From: [Clostridium] symbiosum
GTDB lineage: Bacteria; Bacillota; Clostridia; Lachnospirales; Lachnospiraceae
DNA: 60,132 nucleotides
Direction: 5' to 3'
NCBI GenBank assembly: GCA_021769625.1
Contig: JAETSN010000020.1
Location: 1-60,132, forward strand
Below, piece by piece: positions 51,051-59,856 of this stretch. The notes below the pieces were generated by a model. The model had not been told where the DNA came from. It made no database searches and saw only the letters and a program-made list of their open reading frames with translations. Position 1 is the first letter of the stretch; the number at the start of each line of letters is the position of its first letter. The translations under genes were made by a program, and so were the position numbers.

Positions 51051-51068
51051 TTCTGCTCTCCAAATTTT

Positions 51069-51812
51069 TTACAGTGAAATCTTCTGTCTGAATCTTTCAA
51101 GATCCGCTTTGGTCGTGATCTTAAAGTTCTCCTCGTCCCCGTCTATCATCGCCACATCCAACCCTGCGAGGATCGCCGGTTCCGTGGATCCGTTGATCTC
51201 CTTTATCCGATCCGGCAGAAGCGCCCTGTTTGCCTCATAATATTTTCCCAGATGAAACGTCTCCGGCGCCTGCCCCGCAAAGATCTGCTCCCTTTTTAAT
51301 AAAGAAGAGACTCTTTTCCCCCCCTCGCTGAGATAGACCGTATCTTTCATCGGAAGCACCGGCAATACGCCATCATGCTTTTGCACTTCCTCAAAACAAG
51401 CCGCAATACAGGCATCACTGACAAGGGGTCTCGCCGCATCGTGGATCATCACATAGTCATCGGGGGAAGCAAACCTCATGCAGTCTTCCAGGGCATGATA
51501 AATGGATAACTGCCGGTTTTGCCCGGGGGCGGAAAACCCTTTCCATTTGGCAGGCACTTCCGCCCCGATTTCATCCGAATCTTCCTCTCTGCTTTTCCCC
51601 GTTCTCTTCTCTGTCTTTTTTATATAATTTAAAATATATTCCCGCCATGCATCGTCCGCCACGATCTGTATCGCCTCAACCGAAGGATGTGCCAAAAAAA
51701 TATCCAGACAATATCCGATCACGGGCTTGCCGTCCACTTCTATATATTGTTTTGGAATATCACTGCCAAGACGGCTGCCGCTCCCGCCTGCCAGTATGAC
51801 TGCAATGTTCAT
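51069..51812 (-). CDS. IspD/TarI-type cytidylyltransferase
   Basis: Transfers CMP from CTP to a sugar-alcohol or methylerythritol phosphate. N-terminal NTP site: ILAGGSGSRLGSDIPKQYIEV; HDAARPLVSDACI and GSTEPAILAGLDVAMIDGDEENFKITT complete the family pattern. The start is the internal ATG before NIAVIL; the longer frame lies inside the epimerase gene. A charged insert (KKTEKRTGKSREEDSDEIG) interrupts the middle. It overlaps the epimerase gene by 4 bases and is followed by the dehydrogenase, the TarI/TarJ order. With dxr elsewhere in the window, an MEP-pathway role is not excluded, but position favours CDP-polyol synthesis. Confidence 0.82.
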   Translation of the reverse strand: MNIAVILAGGSGSRLGSDIPKQYIEVDGKPVIGYCLDIFLAHPSVEAIQIVADDAWREYILNYIKKTEKRTGKSREEDSDEIGAEVPAKWKGFSAPGQNRQLSIYHALEDCMRFASPDDYVMIHDAARPLVSDACIAACFEEVQKHDGVLPVLPMKDTVYLSEGGKRVSSLLKREQIFAGQAPETFHLGKYYEANRALLPDRIKEINGSTEPAILAGLDVAMIDGDEENFKITTKADLERFRQKISL

Positions 51813-52492
51813 ATAACTGCAACCCCCGTGCCGTCCACACACACCCGTATCTCCCGCAGGGTCTCCCCGTATGGCTTCTCCTTCCCGAACAGGAGCGTTG
51901 TCCCCAGCACAAAACCGTCTATTCCCATCGGCGCAAATTTCTGGATCTTATCTGAGCTGCAGGCACCGTCCCAGTACACTTTAAAGTGCATCCCCTCTTT
52001 CAGTTCCAACAGACGGGCGATCTTTTTCCCCACATAGGGCATGTACATCTGTCCCGCATTTCCCGGATTCACCGTCATGACAAGCACCTTTTTCACGATC
52101 CGCAGCATCTCATACACGGTCTCCACGCTTGTCCCGGGATTGATCGCAATGCCCGGAACAAGGCCCGCATCTATGATCTTCTGCAATGTCGTGGAAGGAT
52201 GATATTCCGCTTCCGGATGGATATATACAGTATCTCCGCGGCGCAGCTTCCGCAGAAAAATCTGTATGTTGTTGTTCGGATGCTCGATCATCAGATGAAC
52301 ATCGAGCGGCTTTTTTGTCGCGGATGCGATATATGCCATATCATTTAAGGACATGGCAAAGTTCGGGACATAACGTCCGTCCATAATATCGATGTGGAAG
52401 GAATCTATGCCTCCCTCTTCCAGCAGTTTTACTTCCTGTTCCAGATTTCCGTAGTTGGCGCACATCATGGATGCGGTGAGTTCAAAGTTCAT
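51809..52492 (-). CDS. Ribulose-phosphate 3-epimerase family protein
   Basis: TIM-barrel epimerase of about 227 residues with FHIDIMDGRYVPNFAMS (metal and catalytic residues), LDVHLMIEHP, GIAINPGTSVETV, VLVMTVNPGNAGQM and a terminal WDGACSSDKIQKF. The usual C-terminal VDGG segment reads WDGACS, so substrate or activity may be altered. It is first in the epimerase-cytidylyltransferase-dehydrogenase unit, suggesting that ketopentose phosphate is interconverted before reduction and CMP transfer. Probably a pathway-specific paralogue rather than the housekeeping Rpe. Confidence 0.82.
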   Translation of the reverse strand: MNFELTASMMCANYGNLEQEVKLLEEGGIDSFHIDIMDGRYVPNFAMSLNDMAYIASATKKPLDVHLMIEHPNNNIQIFLRKLRRGDTVYIHPEAEYHPSTTLQKIIDAGLVPGIAINPGTSVETVYEMLRIVKKVLVMTVNPGNAGQMYMPYVGKKIARLLELKEGMHFKVYWDGACSSDKIQKFAPMGIDGFVLGTTLLFGKEKPYGETLREIRVCVDGTGVAVI

Positions 52493-52588
52493 AGCTTATT
52501 TTCCCCTTTTTCTTTGTACTAAATACCTCTCTGGCTATATATCTTCACAGACAGCATTATCAATACAGAGTTTGTCCGTAAATTATCT

Positions 52589-53674
52589 TCACAACAGGAA
52601 CCTGCAGCCGGCATGTGTTATATTCAGCCGGTTCCTGTTATGCATAAAATACAGCGTTTCCAACGTTTCGCCCATATAGCCTATGTATCTGTCCTGTCTC
52701 TCCCAGCCTTTCGGCGTGCTGAGCTGTTCCACCCGCTCCAGGATCGGGAACAGCCAGCTGCAATACTCCGCAAGAACAGATCTTCTGGCGAGGATAATAT
52801 TGTAATTATAAAAGTGCTGCTGCCCTAAAACCTGCCGGAATGCCCCGGCATACTCCGGTTGAAGTTCCTCGAGCGCTCTGCACAATGCCCTCCAGTCCGC
52901 ATCTGCCAGATATCTCCTATGGTGTTCCTCGATATCCGGTTCATAGAGCATGGGATAAGGCAGCACAGCATCGACATCGTTATCGATCAGCCTGAACAGA
53001 TCATCTTCCGATAACTCCAGCATGCGGCGGTAATGTGAGAGGCCATAGTATTCATTCTCATCCCCTGCCGCCTTTTGTATCAGGCGATTTTTCCAGACCC
53101 AGTAAAGGGCCGTCAGTTCCGAGTAATTTGCATTTTTAGCGGATATATTTTCCCCTTCGCAGTCCAGCGTACCTGTTACCCGTTCCTCACACAGCGCAGC
53201 TCCCACCTGTATCGGTATCATCCACTCAGGAGGGCAATATTCTGACCTTAACGGCTTGTCCTTATAGAACTTCGCCATATACATCTGTATCTTTGGTATA
53301 TGGAAACCGACGGGCAGTGCCGCCAACGGCATAAATGCTCCGGTGCGGGCATAATAAAAACCCATCAGTTCTGCAAAACGCAGGGACGTAAGCCTCACAT
53401 GGCAATAGAAACCATAATTTCCCAATGTATCTTCGATCTCCGGCATCACACTTTCCGGCGTGGCGATCAGGACCTCCGTGTCCGCCTTCTCCTCAGATGA
53501 CAACTGACCGGCATACTCTGCAATCTCCCGCACAGAAAGACCGCCCAGCACAGCCGGATTTCCCTTCAAAGAAGAAACCAGAAAACAGCTGACAGACCTA
53601 TCAGGATATAAAAGCTTTATCGCTTTATATGCGCCGAGCGCTATGGCCTGGGCACCGTATATTACAAGGTTCAT
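52589..53674 (-). CDS. DUF4422 glycosyltransferase with N-terminal Rossmann-like domain
   Basis: The C-terminal 220 residues match the DUF4422 group found in polysaccharide loci: IPIQVGAALCEERV, ANYSELTALYWVWKN, YYGLSHYRRMLEL, YNYNIILARRSVLAEYCSWLFPILE and YIGYMGETLETLYFMHNR. The first 100 residues (LVIYGAQAIALGAYKAIKLLYPDRSVSCFLVSS, in two parts) look like a nucleotide-binding fold, which also appears in its neighbours. It precedes the epimerase gene by about 100 bases on the same strand. Donor and acceptor unknown. Confidence 0.8.
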   Translation of the reverse strand: MNLVIYGAQAIALGAYKAIKLLYPDRSVSCFLVSSLKGNPAVLGGLSVREIAEYAGQLSSEEKADTEVLIATPESVMPEIEDTLGNYGFYCHVRLTSLRFAELMGFYYARTGAFMPLAALPVGFHIPKIQMYMAKFYKDKPLRSEYCPPEWMIPIQVGAALCEERVTGTLDCEGENISAKNANYSELTALYWVWKNRLIQKAAGDENEYYGLSHYRRMLELSEDDLFRLIDNDVDAVLPYPMLYEPDIEEHHRRYLADADWRALCRALEELQPEYAGAFRQVLGQQHFYNYNIILARRSVLAEYCSWLFPILERVEQLSTPKGWERQDRYIGYMGETLETLYFMHNRNRLNITHAGCRFLL

Positions 53675-53734
53675 TCCGCTTACATCCTTCCTTCTGACAT
53701 ATTCCTGTCAGTCCTTTGAGACTGCATACCAAAA

Positions 53735-53780
53735 ACTCCCGATATAAGACAATTACATATCTTACATCGGGAGTTTTTAT
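53735..53780. terminator. Bidirectional terminator and left inverted-repeat end
   Basis: AAAAACTCCCGAT and ATCGGGAGTTTTT form a stem with A and T runs. Its loop side (53748-53768) contains the 21-base sequence that recurs in inverted form at 54615-54635. Confidence 0.75.
53748..53768 (+). repeat. 21-bp inverted repeat, left copy
   Basis: A perfect inverted match to 54615-54635. The two copies bracket the Rpn-like remnant gene. Confidence 0.85.
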
Positions 53781-53833
53781 TCTTATCCGTTCAATATTAT
53801 AAAATCTTCTTTTATCTTTTTTAGAACGGCTTT

Positions 53834-54301
53834 CTATTTTCTTTCTATAAACTCATCAATACTCTTAACCTCTGCAGCACTTATCAGCCAGTTTTGTAAA
53901 ACTTCTATATCGCTTTCTTCCAAAATCTCTTTTTCCAAGTCCGCCGGAACAGCCCCTTTTCTCTTCAATAACAGCAATACATCATCTATCTTGCTTTCTA
54001 TTACTCCCTGCCCATGCTGATATTCCCCAATCGCCCGGCGCGTATCCTCTTCATTATATTCAAAAATACTCACTTGCCTTACCTCCGCTCTATTCCGCAG
54101 CAGAAATTCCCGCAAAATATTTTCCGCAATACATTCATCCACGGCTTTATCTACCGCCTGATCTATAGACAGCTGTTCCTTATCCCGAAACAGCATCCTG
54201 AACACCGTATCTTTGTAACGGGTATTCGCTTTTATCTCCGGCTGTCTACCTTTAAGTCCCTCTTGATTTACAATACGTTTTTTGCTCTTTCTCCTGCTCA
54301 T
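53834..54301 (-). CDS. Internally deleted Rpn-like (PD-(D/E)XK transposase-type) protein
   Basis: The N-terminal ANTRYKDTVFRMLFRDKEQL and the C-terminal AVDECIAENILREFLLRNRAEVRQVSIFEYNEE are typical of the two ends of Rpn-family proteins (normally about 280-320 residues), but here they are only a few residues apart. The nuclease core with the D-ExK residues is missing. A helical tail of about 70 residues follows (ESKIDDVLLLLKRKGAVPADLEKEIL). The frame is open and has a promoter (TTGTCA, 17 bases, TATATT at 54530-54558) and a GGAGG, so it may still be expressed. Remnant of a selfish or defence-like element inside a polysaccharide operon. Confidence 0.7.
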   Translation of the reverse strand: MSRRKSKKRIVNQEGLKGRQPEIKANTRYKDTVFRMLFRDKEQLSIDQAVDKAVDECIAENILREFLLRNRAEVRQVSIFEYNEEDTRRAIGEYQHGQGVIESKIDDVLLLLKRKGAVPADLEKEILEESDIEVLQNWLISAAEVKSIDEFIERK

Positions 54302-54529
54302 AGTTTCCTCCTTTCAGGGATCCTATACAGAAACCATGGCAAGCGGCATATTTCCCTTGATTATTTTCCCAAACAAAGCTGCCTGTTTCCCGGCTTCTCA
54401 TAAATCCCATGCAATTAATATTTTCTGGTAATAAAAAGCACAGGTTTCAGTTGAAGTCAGACAGGAATGATCTCCCTCAGAATGGCAGTTTCACCATAAG
54501 AATTTCAAAAGAATATATGCTTTTGAAAT

Positions 54530-54558
54530 AATATAGCATAGCCTGCGTTGTTTGACAA
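54530..54558 (-). promoter_or_regulatory. Promoter of the Rpn-like remnant gene
   Basis: -35 TTGTCA (54553-54558), 17-base spacer, -10 TATATT (54530-54535) on the minus strand. Its -35 overlaps the left edge of a palindrome. Confidence 0.5.
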
Positions 54559-54614
54559 GTAAATATAATAAAAATTATACTTGTTTAATAATATGATAAA
54601 GTTATATGTTTCCT

Positions 54615-54635
54615 GATGTAAGATATGTAATTGTC
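54615..54635 (-). repeat. 21-bp inverted repeat, right copy
   Basis: A perfect inverted match to 53748-53768, about 850 bases away. Together they delimit the segment with the Rpn-like remnant. Confidence 0.85.
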
Positions 54636-54661
54636 AATGTCCAATTTTTATTAAAAAATTC

Positions 54662-55750
54662 CTATTCCGAACTATCCGCATACAGTCTTTCCTGTATCGC
54701 CGCTATCATACTTTTGTCATAAGGATTGATCTTATGGCGCGCAATCGTATTTCCTGTATAATTATCACGAAGCCCGATCACTCCCTCCGGCATCAGCACT
54801 TCTCTGGGCAGACAGTCCATTGTTCCGATTTTCTGGTACTGATTCTGTATCCTGAATCCATTTTCGATAAGATACTTTGTCTCATAAAAGGTATTGTAAT
54901 AGCTGTTTAAGCTGCCATCTTCTTTCACAAAATACAACTCCTCATACAAATCCAACATATCCTTTATCATCTCATTATGTTTCACTGCCCCCAAACCGGA
55001 ACCGGAATTCACCTGTCCGCCATCATCAATTCCTATGAAAGCTTCATGATACAACAGATCATCCAGAGGTTTTAAAAGTTCCACATCTGTATCCAGATAA
55101 ATTCCTCCGTATTGATACAATATGTCCTTTCTGGGCGCATCCGTCGCATACATATATTGCTTCTTTTCCAAAGCTTCCCGGACATATCTGTATTTGCTGA
55201 AATCATAATTTGATTCATTCCACTCTATAATCTCATAGTCCGGGCAGAAATGCTTCCATGATTCGATATTTTTTTTATCTTCCTCAGGAATCGAAGAATC
55301 TCCAATCCAAAAATAGTGGATGATCTTAGGTATCTGCGGAGTTTCGGTCTCTCTCAATTGAAACCTCTGAACAGGACTCTTTTCTGCAATAAAACTATAG
55401 ACATATGTTTCTACTCCATTTAGCTCAACCATTTGATCCAACTGACGGATAAAATGCAGGGAATAATATGGCATCATCAGAAAAGTAAACTGCTGCGCCC
55501 TCTCTCCCCAAATTTCACACAAATGCCTCAAGGAGATAATCTTTACTCTGATATTTTCTCCCGCAATACAGTATGTCCCATCCAGCCGATCATTTCCATC
55601 TACGATAAACTCCAGACTCTTTTCCGGCAATTTATCATAACAGGACTGCAAAAAAAGTTTTGTCGAAGCTCCTGCACCATACAGTACGACATGCGGCTTC
55701 TTCTCAAATAATTCTTCAAGGCTTTTTACATCATTTTTTAGCTGCAGCAT
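54662..55750 (-). CDS. GT32-type glycosyltransferase with N-terminal Rossmann-like domain
   Basis: The C-terminal part is an OCH1/capsule-type sugar transferase: IPKIIHYFWIGDSSIPEEDK, YMYATDAPRKDILYQYGGIYLDTDVELLKPLD (in two parts; the DxD is LDTDVE). The N-terminal 110 residues (PHVVLYGAGASTKLFLQSC) resemble a nucleotide-binding fold shared with the neighbouring transferases. It is the last gene of a four-gene run with gaps of 16-38 bases. Nucleotide-sugar donor unknown. AT-rich compared with the housekeeping cluster. Confidence 0.85.
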   Translation of the reverse strand: MLQLKNDVKSLEELFEKKPHVVLYGAGASTKLFLQSCYDKLPEKSLEFIVDGNDRLDGTYCIAGENIRVKIISLRHLCEIWGERAQQFTFLMMPYYSLHFIRQLDQMVELNGVETYVYSFIAEKSPVQRFQLRETETPQIPKIIHYFWIGDSSIPEEDKKNIESWKHFCPDYEIIEWNESNYDFSKYRYVREALEKKQYMYATDAPRKDILYQYGGIYLDTDVELLKPLDDLLYHEAFIGIDDGGQVNSGSGLGAVKHNEMIKDMLDLYEELYFVKEDGSLNSYYNTFYETKYLIENGFRIQNQYQKIGTMDCLPREVLMPEGVIGLRDNYTGNTIARHKINPYDKSMIAAIQERLYADSSE

Positions 55751-55788
55751 ATTATTATCTCCATACTTTCTTATTTATCATGTTTTTC

Positions 55789-56916
55789 CTACAATATAAA
55801 ATGCTTTCTCGCATGGACTATCTTATAATCCTGCTCATGATACAAAAAATATGCCGACATCAAATGCTCTGCTATAAATCCTATATAACGGTTCTGATAA
55901 ATATCTTCTTTCTCGCCACAACGTTCTTCGCAATAAAACAATATCGGAAACAGCCAGGAACAATAGTCTTCCAGAATCTCTCTGCGCATAATAAACATAT
56001 TGTATGCGTAATAGAACTTCCCACTTTGCATTTCCTGTACTGCAGACATATACTCGGGGGAAAGAGTCCTCACAGCTTCCAACATCACATCCCAGTCCTC
56101 CCCGATATGATCCCGCCGATATATAGCTTCCACATCGGGAATATCCATAATTGGAATCGTCAAAACAACATCTATATCAGAACGCACCAACTCTTTTAGC
56201 TGTTCTTCTGTCAATTCAAAATGTCTCCTGTAATGTCCCAATCCTACATAATCTGACCTATCATTTTTCCAAATCCAATATAATGCTGTCAGTTCACAAT
56301 ACTGCCGGTTTTTTTCGGATATCTGCTCTCCCACATCATCACAGATATCACAGATCCTCTCCTTTGTCAGCGCTGCGCCCACCTGAATCGGGACCTCCCA
56401 GCAGAACCGTGAAATATCTTCATTCAATGCTCTATCCACATGACATCTCGCTGTATAAACACTGATCGTCCCGGCTTCCTTGTGATATTCAGACCGTTCC
56501 AATTCCTCTTCCAACGTTAAATATTGCTTTTTCTGCGCCAATCTCTCAGCTCGATAGTAATTTCCACGCAGTAAACTCCATAAGTCATTTTCAAAAGTAA
56601 GCGGAATGATGTTCTGATATCCGTGAAAACACAAACTTTCTACAGCAGATTCCAAATGCTTTTCCGACATAGCTATCAGAATCAGCGCGCCTTTGCCCAC
56701 CAACCGTTCTGCCTCTGTGTAATCGATGACCGGAATCCCTTTTATCTGTTTTGGATTCCCCTTCATGTCAGATACCAGACAATATTTTATGGGAAGACTG
56801 TATAACTCACTCAAAAGGCATTCCAACACCAAGCGCGCTATATTCCCTGCCCCAAAAATAATAAGCTGCTCCTCTTTTTTCATTTTCTGTATGATGTCGT
56901 CTGCATAGTAATACAT
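55789..56916 (-). CDS. DUF4422 glycosyltransferase with N-terminal Rossmann-like domain
   Basis: Same two-part design as the gene at 52.6 kb. An N-terminal LIIFGAGNIARLVLECLL domain of about 100 residues is followed by DUF4422: VPIQVGAALTKERICDICDD, RQYCELTALYWIWKN, YVGLGHYRRHFELT, YAYNMFIMRREILEDYCSWLFPILF and RYIGFIAEHLMSAYF. The two DUF4422 proteins are clearly paralogous. It precedes the GT32-type gene by 38 bases. Confidence 0.82.
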   Translation of the reverse strand: MYYYADDIIQKMKKEEQLIIFGAGNIARLVLECLLSELYSLPIKYCLVSDMKGNPKQIKGIPVIDYTEAERLVGKGALILIAMSEKHLESAVESLCFHGYQNIIPLTFENDLWSLLRGNYYRAERLAQKKQYLTLEEELERSEYHKEAGTISVYTARCHVDRALNEDISRFCWEVPIQVGAALTKERICDICDDVGEQISEKNRQYCELTALYWIWKNDRSDYVGLGHYRRHFELTEEQLKELVRSDIDVVLTIPIMDIPDVEAIYRRDHIGEDWDVMLEAVRTLSPEYMSAVQEMQSGKFYYAYNMFIMRREILEDYCSWLFPILFYCEERCGEKEDIYQNRYIGFIAEHLMSAYFLYHEQDYKIVHARKHFIL

Positions 56917-56932
56917 AAACCCGTCTTCTCAC

Positions 56933-58168
56933 TTACCTCCATACTATCTCTTCTCCGAAAGAATTATCCAACAATTGATAATTTGTATATCCAATTTGTT
57001 TTAAGTTGGATTCTATTTCTCTTGCAATTTTATTTCCTACTGTTATCAATAAAAAACCATTCTTTTTTTCTAAAAATTCTTCTAATGAAATCACTGGGAT
57101 TTTATCAATCTGAGATACATTTCCCTTTAGATCAGAGACAACAATAGCTGTTACTTTTTCAAATAAATCTTTTTTCTCCAAATACTTTAAAAAAGTTTTT
57201 GTAAGCTTTCCCGCTCCATATAATGCGATTTCCTGCTGGTCCCTGATTTTCTGAAATAGTTTTTCCTCATAACTTCTGTATAATGCAATGATCCTGATAG
57301 GCCTTATAATATAATCTGATAATCCACACTTTTCATTTATTACCTGATTCGCCTTCATCAGTAATTTCAGTATTCTCAGATCATCTATAGAAACATTCTT
57401 ATATATCACATAAGCAAATTCATATTCCAACCGTTCAACTGTATTGCGAAACAGAATATCCAGCCCATGCTGTTTTGCAAAATTTAAATTATCAATCAGT
57501 CCCTCCAACAGATCACAAACTTTGTCCGCATTATAACGTACAGAAACCTCTGATACCCGGTATGCATATAGACAAGTATCCGCCACTGCGAATTCTCCAG
57601 CAATATAAGATGCCCTTACTAAAAATGGCGGATCCTGAAATCTTCTATAGGGGGGAAAGTAAATATTATTCTCAGTCAATATTTCTCTTAAAAACAGATA
57701 ACTTTGATAATTATAATCATTTTGATAATCTTCATATTTCAAAGTTTGATTGCTAGTCTCTTTTGCAAATAATTCACTGATACGTTCTCTCTCATCCTCT
57801 ATGCGATACATATTTCTGCTCACACAGACAGGTACTTTTTGTGTCTCGCAGGTGTCAAACATTATCTCCAAAGCCATAGGATCCATATAATAATCATCTG
57901 CATCCAGAAAGGAAACATATTTTCCATGCGCTCTTTGTATTCCTATATTACGGGCAGGACCAGCTCCCTGATTTTCCTGATGAAACAGGATAACTCTTTC
58001 ATCCTCGTCCTGAATCTGCTTTATAAGTCGTGAAGAAGAATCTGTAGAACCATCATCTACACAGATCACCTCCAACTCTTTCATCGTCTGGCAGAGAACA
58101 CTGCGAATAGAATGTTCTACGCACTTCTCGCAATTAAATACCGGTATGATCACTGATATTTTTATCAT
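56933..58168 (-). CDS. GT2 glycosyltransferase with C-terminal Rossmann-like domain
   Basis: N-terminal GT-A fold of about 230 residues: ISVIIPVFNCEKCVEHSIRS, VICVDDGSTDSSS, GAGPARNIGIQRAHGKYVSFLDADDYY (DxD), followed by a helical region. The C-terminal 100 residues (EIALYGAGKLTKTFLKYLEK...ITVGNKIAREIESNL) are the same Rossmann-like module that other genes in this run carry at the N-terminus. 16 bases before the DUF4422 gene. Product is probably a surface or capsular polysaccharide. Confidence 0.87.
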   Translation of the reverse strand: MIKISVIIPVFNCEKCVEHSIRSVLCQTMKELEVICVDDGSTDSSSRLIKQIQDEDERVILFHQENQGAGPARNIGIQRAHGKYVSFLDADDYYMDPMALEIMFDTCETQKVPVCVSRNMYRIEDERERISELFAKETSNQTLKYEDYQNDYNYQSYLFLREILTENNIYFPPYRRFQDPPFLVRASYIAGEFAVADTCLYAYRVSEVSVRYNADKVCDLLEGLIDNLNFAKQHGLDILFRNTVERLEYEFAYVIYKNVSIDDLRILKLLMKANQVINEKCGLSDYIIRPIRIIALYRSYEEKLFQKIRDQQEIALYGAGKLTKTFLKYLEKKDLFEKVTAIVVSDLKGNVSQIDKIPVISLEEFLEKKNGFLLITVGNKIAREIESNLKQIGYTNYQLLDNSFGEEIVWR

Positions 58169-58205
58169 TTCAACCTCGCATGATTAATCGATAGTATTCA
58201 AACCT

Positions 58206-59759
58206 TTACAACAAATTCTTTTTCAATTTCTCTTGATACTCGTCCGGATCATGCATCTCCCTGATTCTCTCCAAAGCTGCCCGTCCCTTCATTTCAATCA
58301 TATCCGGGTGTTCGAAAATATCCTGAAAGCATTTCTCAAGTTCCTTCTCCAAAATTTCTGACAATAATGATTTATCCTGTTCCGCACAATATCCCAGATC
58401 GTCTATTGGCATTTGGCATACCCAACCACAATTTTCATTGTTGATCTCAGATAAAGCCCTGACATTTGTTGTGACCACAGGGCATCCAGATGCCTGCATT
58501 TCCAAAACAGCATAACCATATGTATCTGCGAATGAAGGAAGCAGTCCGATTGTTGCCTCCTTACATTTCTCTAAAACTTTATCATTAGGAATTGACTCAT
58601 AATAATCAATCCATTGTTTCTCTTGTATTATTTCTTTCCATGCAGCTGCTTCTTCATTGGAAGTGTTTGTAAAGTAGTCATTACATAACAAACTGCTAAT
58701 CAGCGTAAGCCTAAAATCATAGCAGTTTTCAAATTTAGAAAGTGCCCTGATCAGTTCTTTTCCACCTTTAATAAAAAATGCACTTCCCACAAATATAAAA
58801 TGAATTTCTTTTCTTTCATGCTTTTTGACAAACTCCTCTTCCGTAATCAGTATTTCCTGTGGCGGATGTAATACCTTTGTTTTTGCCATAAGCAGTTCCA
58901 CTTCATCCGGCGGGAGGTGGCGCATCAGACTGTGTCTCTGTATATTGTAAGCATTTCTGCAAAAAGCATATAGCGATTTGCAATTAGACCGTTTCATATA
59001 TTCCGCCAATTGCAAGTAATATTGTTCCTCACTCTCTGTTTCAGGCCATACTCTCGGCATCGTTGTCTCAAAAGATGCGATCCAGTTACGGTCTGTTTTA
59101 CAGACCATATTGAACGTGTGAATCAGGTCAACCTCCGGACAATACTCCTCTGGACAATAACAGGCATCCGCTAACTGCCTGTACCATTCCCAATCTGCTC
59201 CGTCCGTATCATCTTCCAACAATATCTCTGTTGATTCTTTCGGCATAGCCACATAAAAAGCATCTTTTATTTTATCAACGACCAATCGCCGTTCCGCATA
59301 ATCTGTATCAAGGTATCCCGGTGTCAAATACCCAATTGAAATTCTTTCTATTATTTCTTTTTTTAATTCTGCTTCTTTGGCTTTCTCTTTTTGCCCTTCT
59401 CTCCTTAATTCATAAAGCAATTTTTCAGACAGCTTGATATAGGAACTGATTTTTCGTTTTTTAAGTTCCTCTTCCATAGAAGTATGGTATGTTTTTGTCA
59501 CTGCCAGTATGATAATTATATCTGATGCCTGATAATCACCTAAAACATCATCTATAGAACGAACCGGAATCTCACCATATTTCCATTCTTTGGTCTGCAT
59601 CGTCACTGCGAATGCAGTTACTGTAATTCCATTACTTCTCAAAAAACCATAAACCAGCTTTCCTATCTGTCCGGCTCCGTAAATGATCAACTGTTTCTTA
59701 CTATCTGTCTCCATAATAAGTTCTTCTATTGTTCTTACAGTTTTCATTTTCATATCCAT
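58206..59759 (-). CDS. GT4-like glycosyltransferase with N-terminal Rossmann-like domain
   Basis: Residues about 15-110: LIIYGAGQIGKLVYGFLRSNG, the shared module. Residues about 140-518: a GT-B transferase with DLIHTFNMVCKTDRNW, HFIFVGSAFFIKGGKELIRAL (donor side) and LLPSFADTYGYAVLEMQASGCPVVTTNVRALSEI (the E-x7-E type motif region). The start is uncertain; I chose the ATG before DMKMKTV because the longer frame runs through a terminator hairpin. First gene of the four-gene run. Confidence 0.83.
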   Translation of the reverse strand: MDMKMKTVRTIEELIMETDSKKQLIIYGAGQIGKLVYGFLRSNGITVTAFAVTMQTKEWKYGEIPVRSIDDVLGDYQASDIIIILAVTKTYHTSMEEELKKRKISSYIKLSEKLLYELRREGQKEKAKEAELKKEIIERISIGYLTPGYLDTDYAERRLVVDKIKDAFYVAMPKESTEILLEDDTDGADWEWYRQLADACYCPEEYCPEVDLIHTFNMVCKTDRNWIASFETTMPRVWPETESEEQYYLQLAEYMKRSNCKSLYAFCRNAYNIQRHSLMRHLPPDEVELLMAKTKVLHPPQEILITEEEFVKKHERKEIHFIFVGSAFFIKGGKELIRALSKFENCYDFRLTLISSLLCNDYFTNTSNEEAAAWKEIIQEKQWIDYYESIPNDKVLEKCKEATIGLLPSFADTYGYAVLEMQASGCPVVTTNVRALSEINNENCGWVCQMPIDDLGYCAEQDKSLLSEILEKELEKCFQDIFEHPDMIEMKGRAALERIREMHDPDEYQEKLKKNLL

Positions 59760-59778
59760 TCTATAAATATTATTTACA

Positions 59779-59830
59779 TAAAAAGAGAGCCAATATAAAG
59801 CGCTCATTTCATACTTTATACCAGGCTCTC
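59779..59830 (-). terminator. Terminator after the partial Rpn-like gene
   Basis: On the minus strand GAGAGCC-GGTATAAAG and CTTTATA-GGCTCTC form a long stem followed by TTTTTAT. It separates the upstream gene fragment from the glycosyltransferase run. Confidence 0.75.
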
Positions 59831-59856
59831 TCGATTCTGCGTTTCTTTTATACTGT

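Larger units (their letters stand above)
54302..54661. other. AT-rich spacer with promoter, palindrome and inverted-repeat end
   Basis: Without a gene. On the minus strand it holds the promoter 54530-54558. Next to it lies a palindrome, ACAAGT...ACTTGT (54555-54584), which in plus-strand reading resembles TTGACA, 18 bases, TATACT with no gene behind it. The right 21-bp inverted repeat is at 54615-54635. Confidence 0.5.

Noticed and set aside
54553-54582. Plus-strand promoter TTGACA, 18 bases, TATACT
   Set aside because: No plus-strand gene follows; it is one face of an AT-rich palindrome. Antisense transcription is possible but unsupported.
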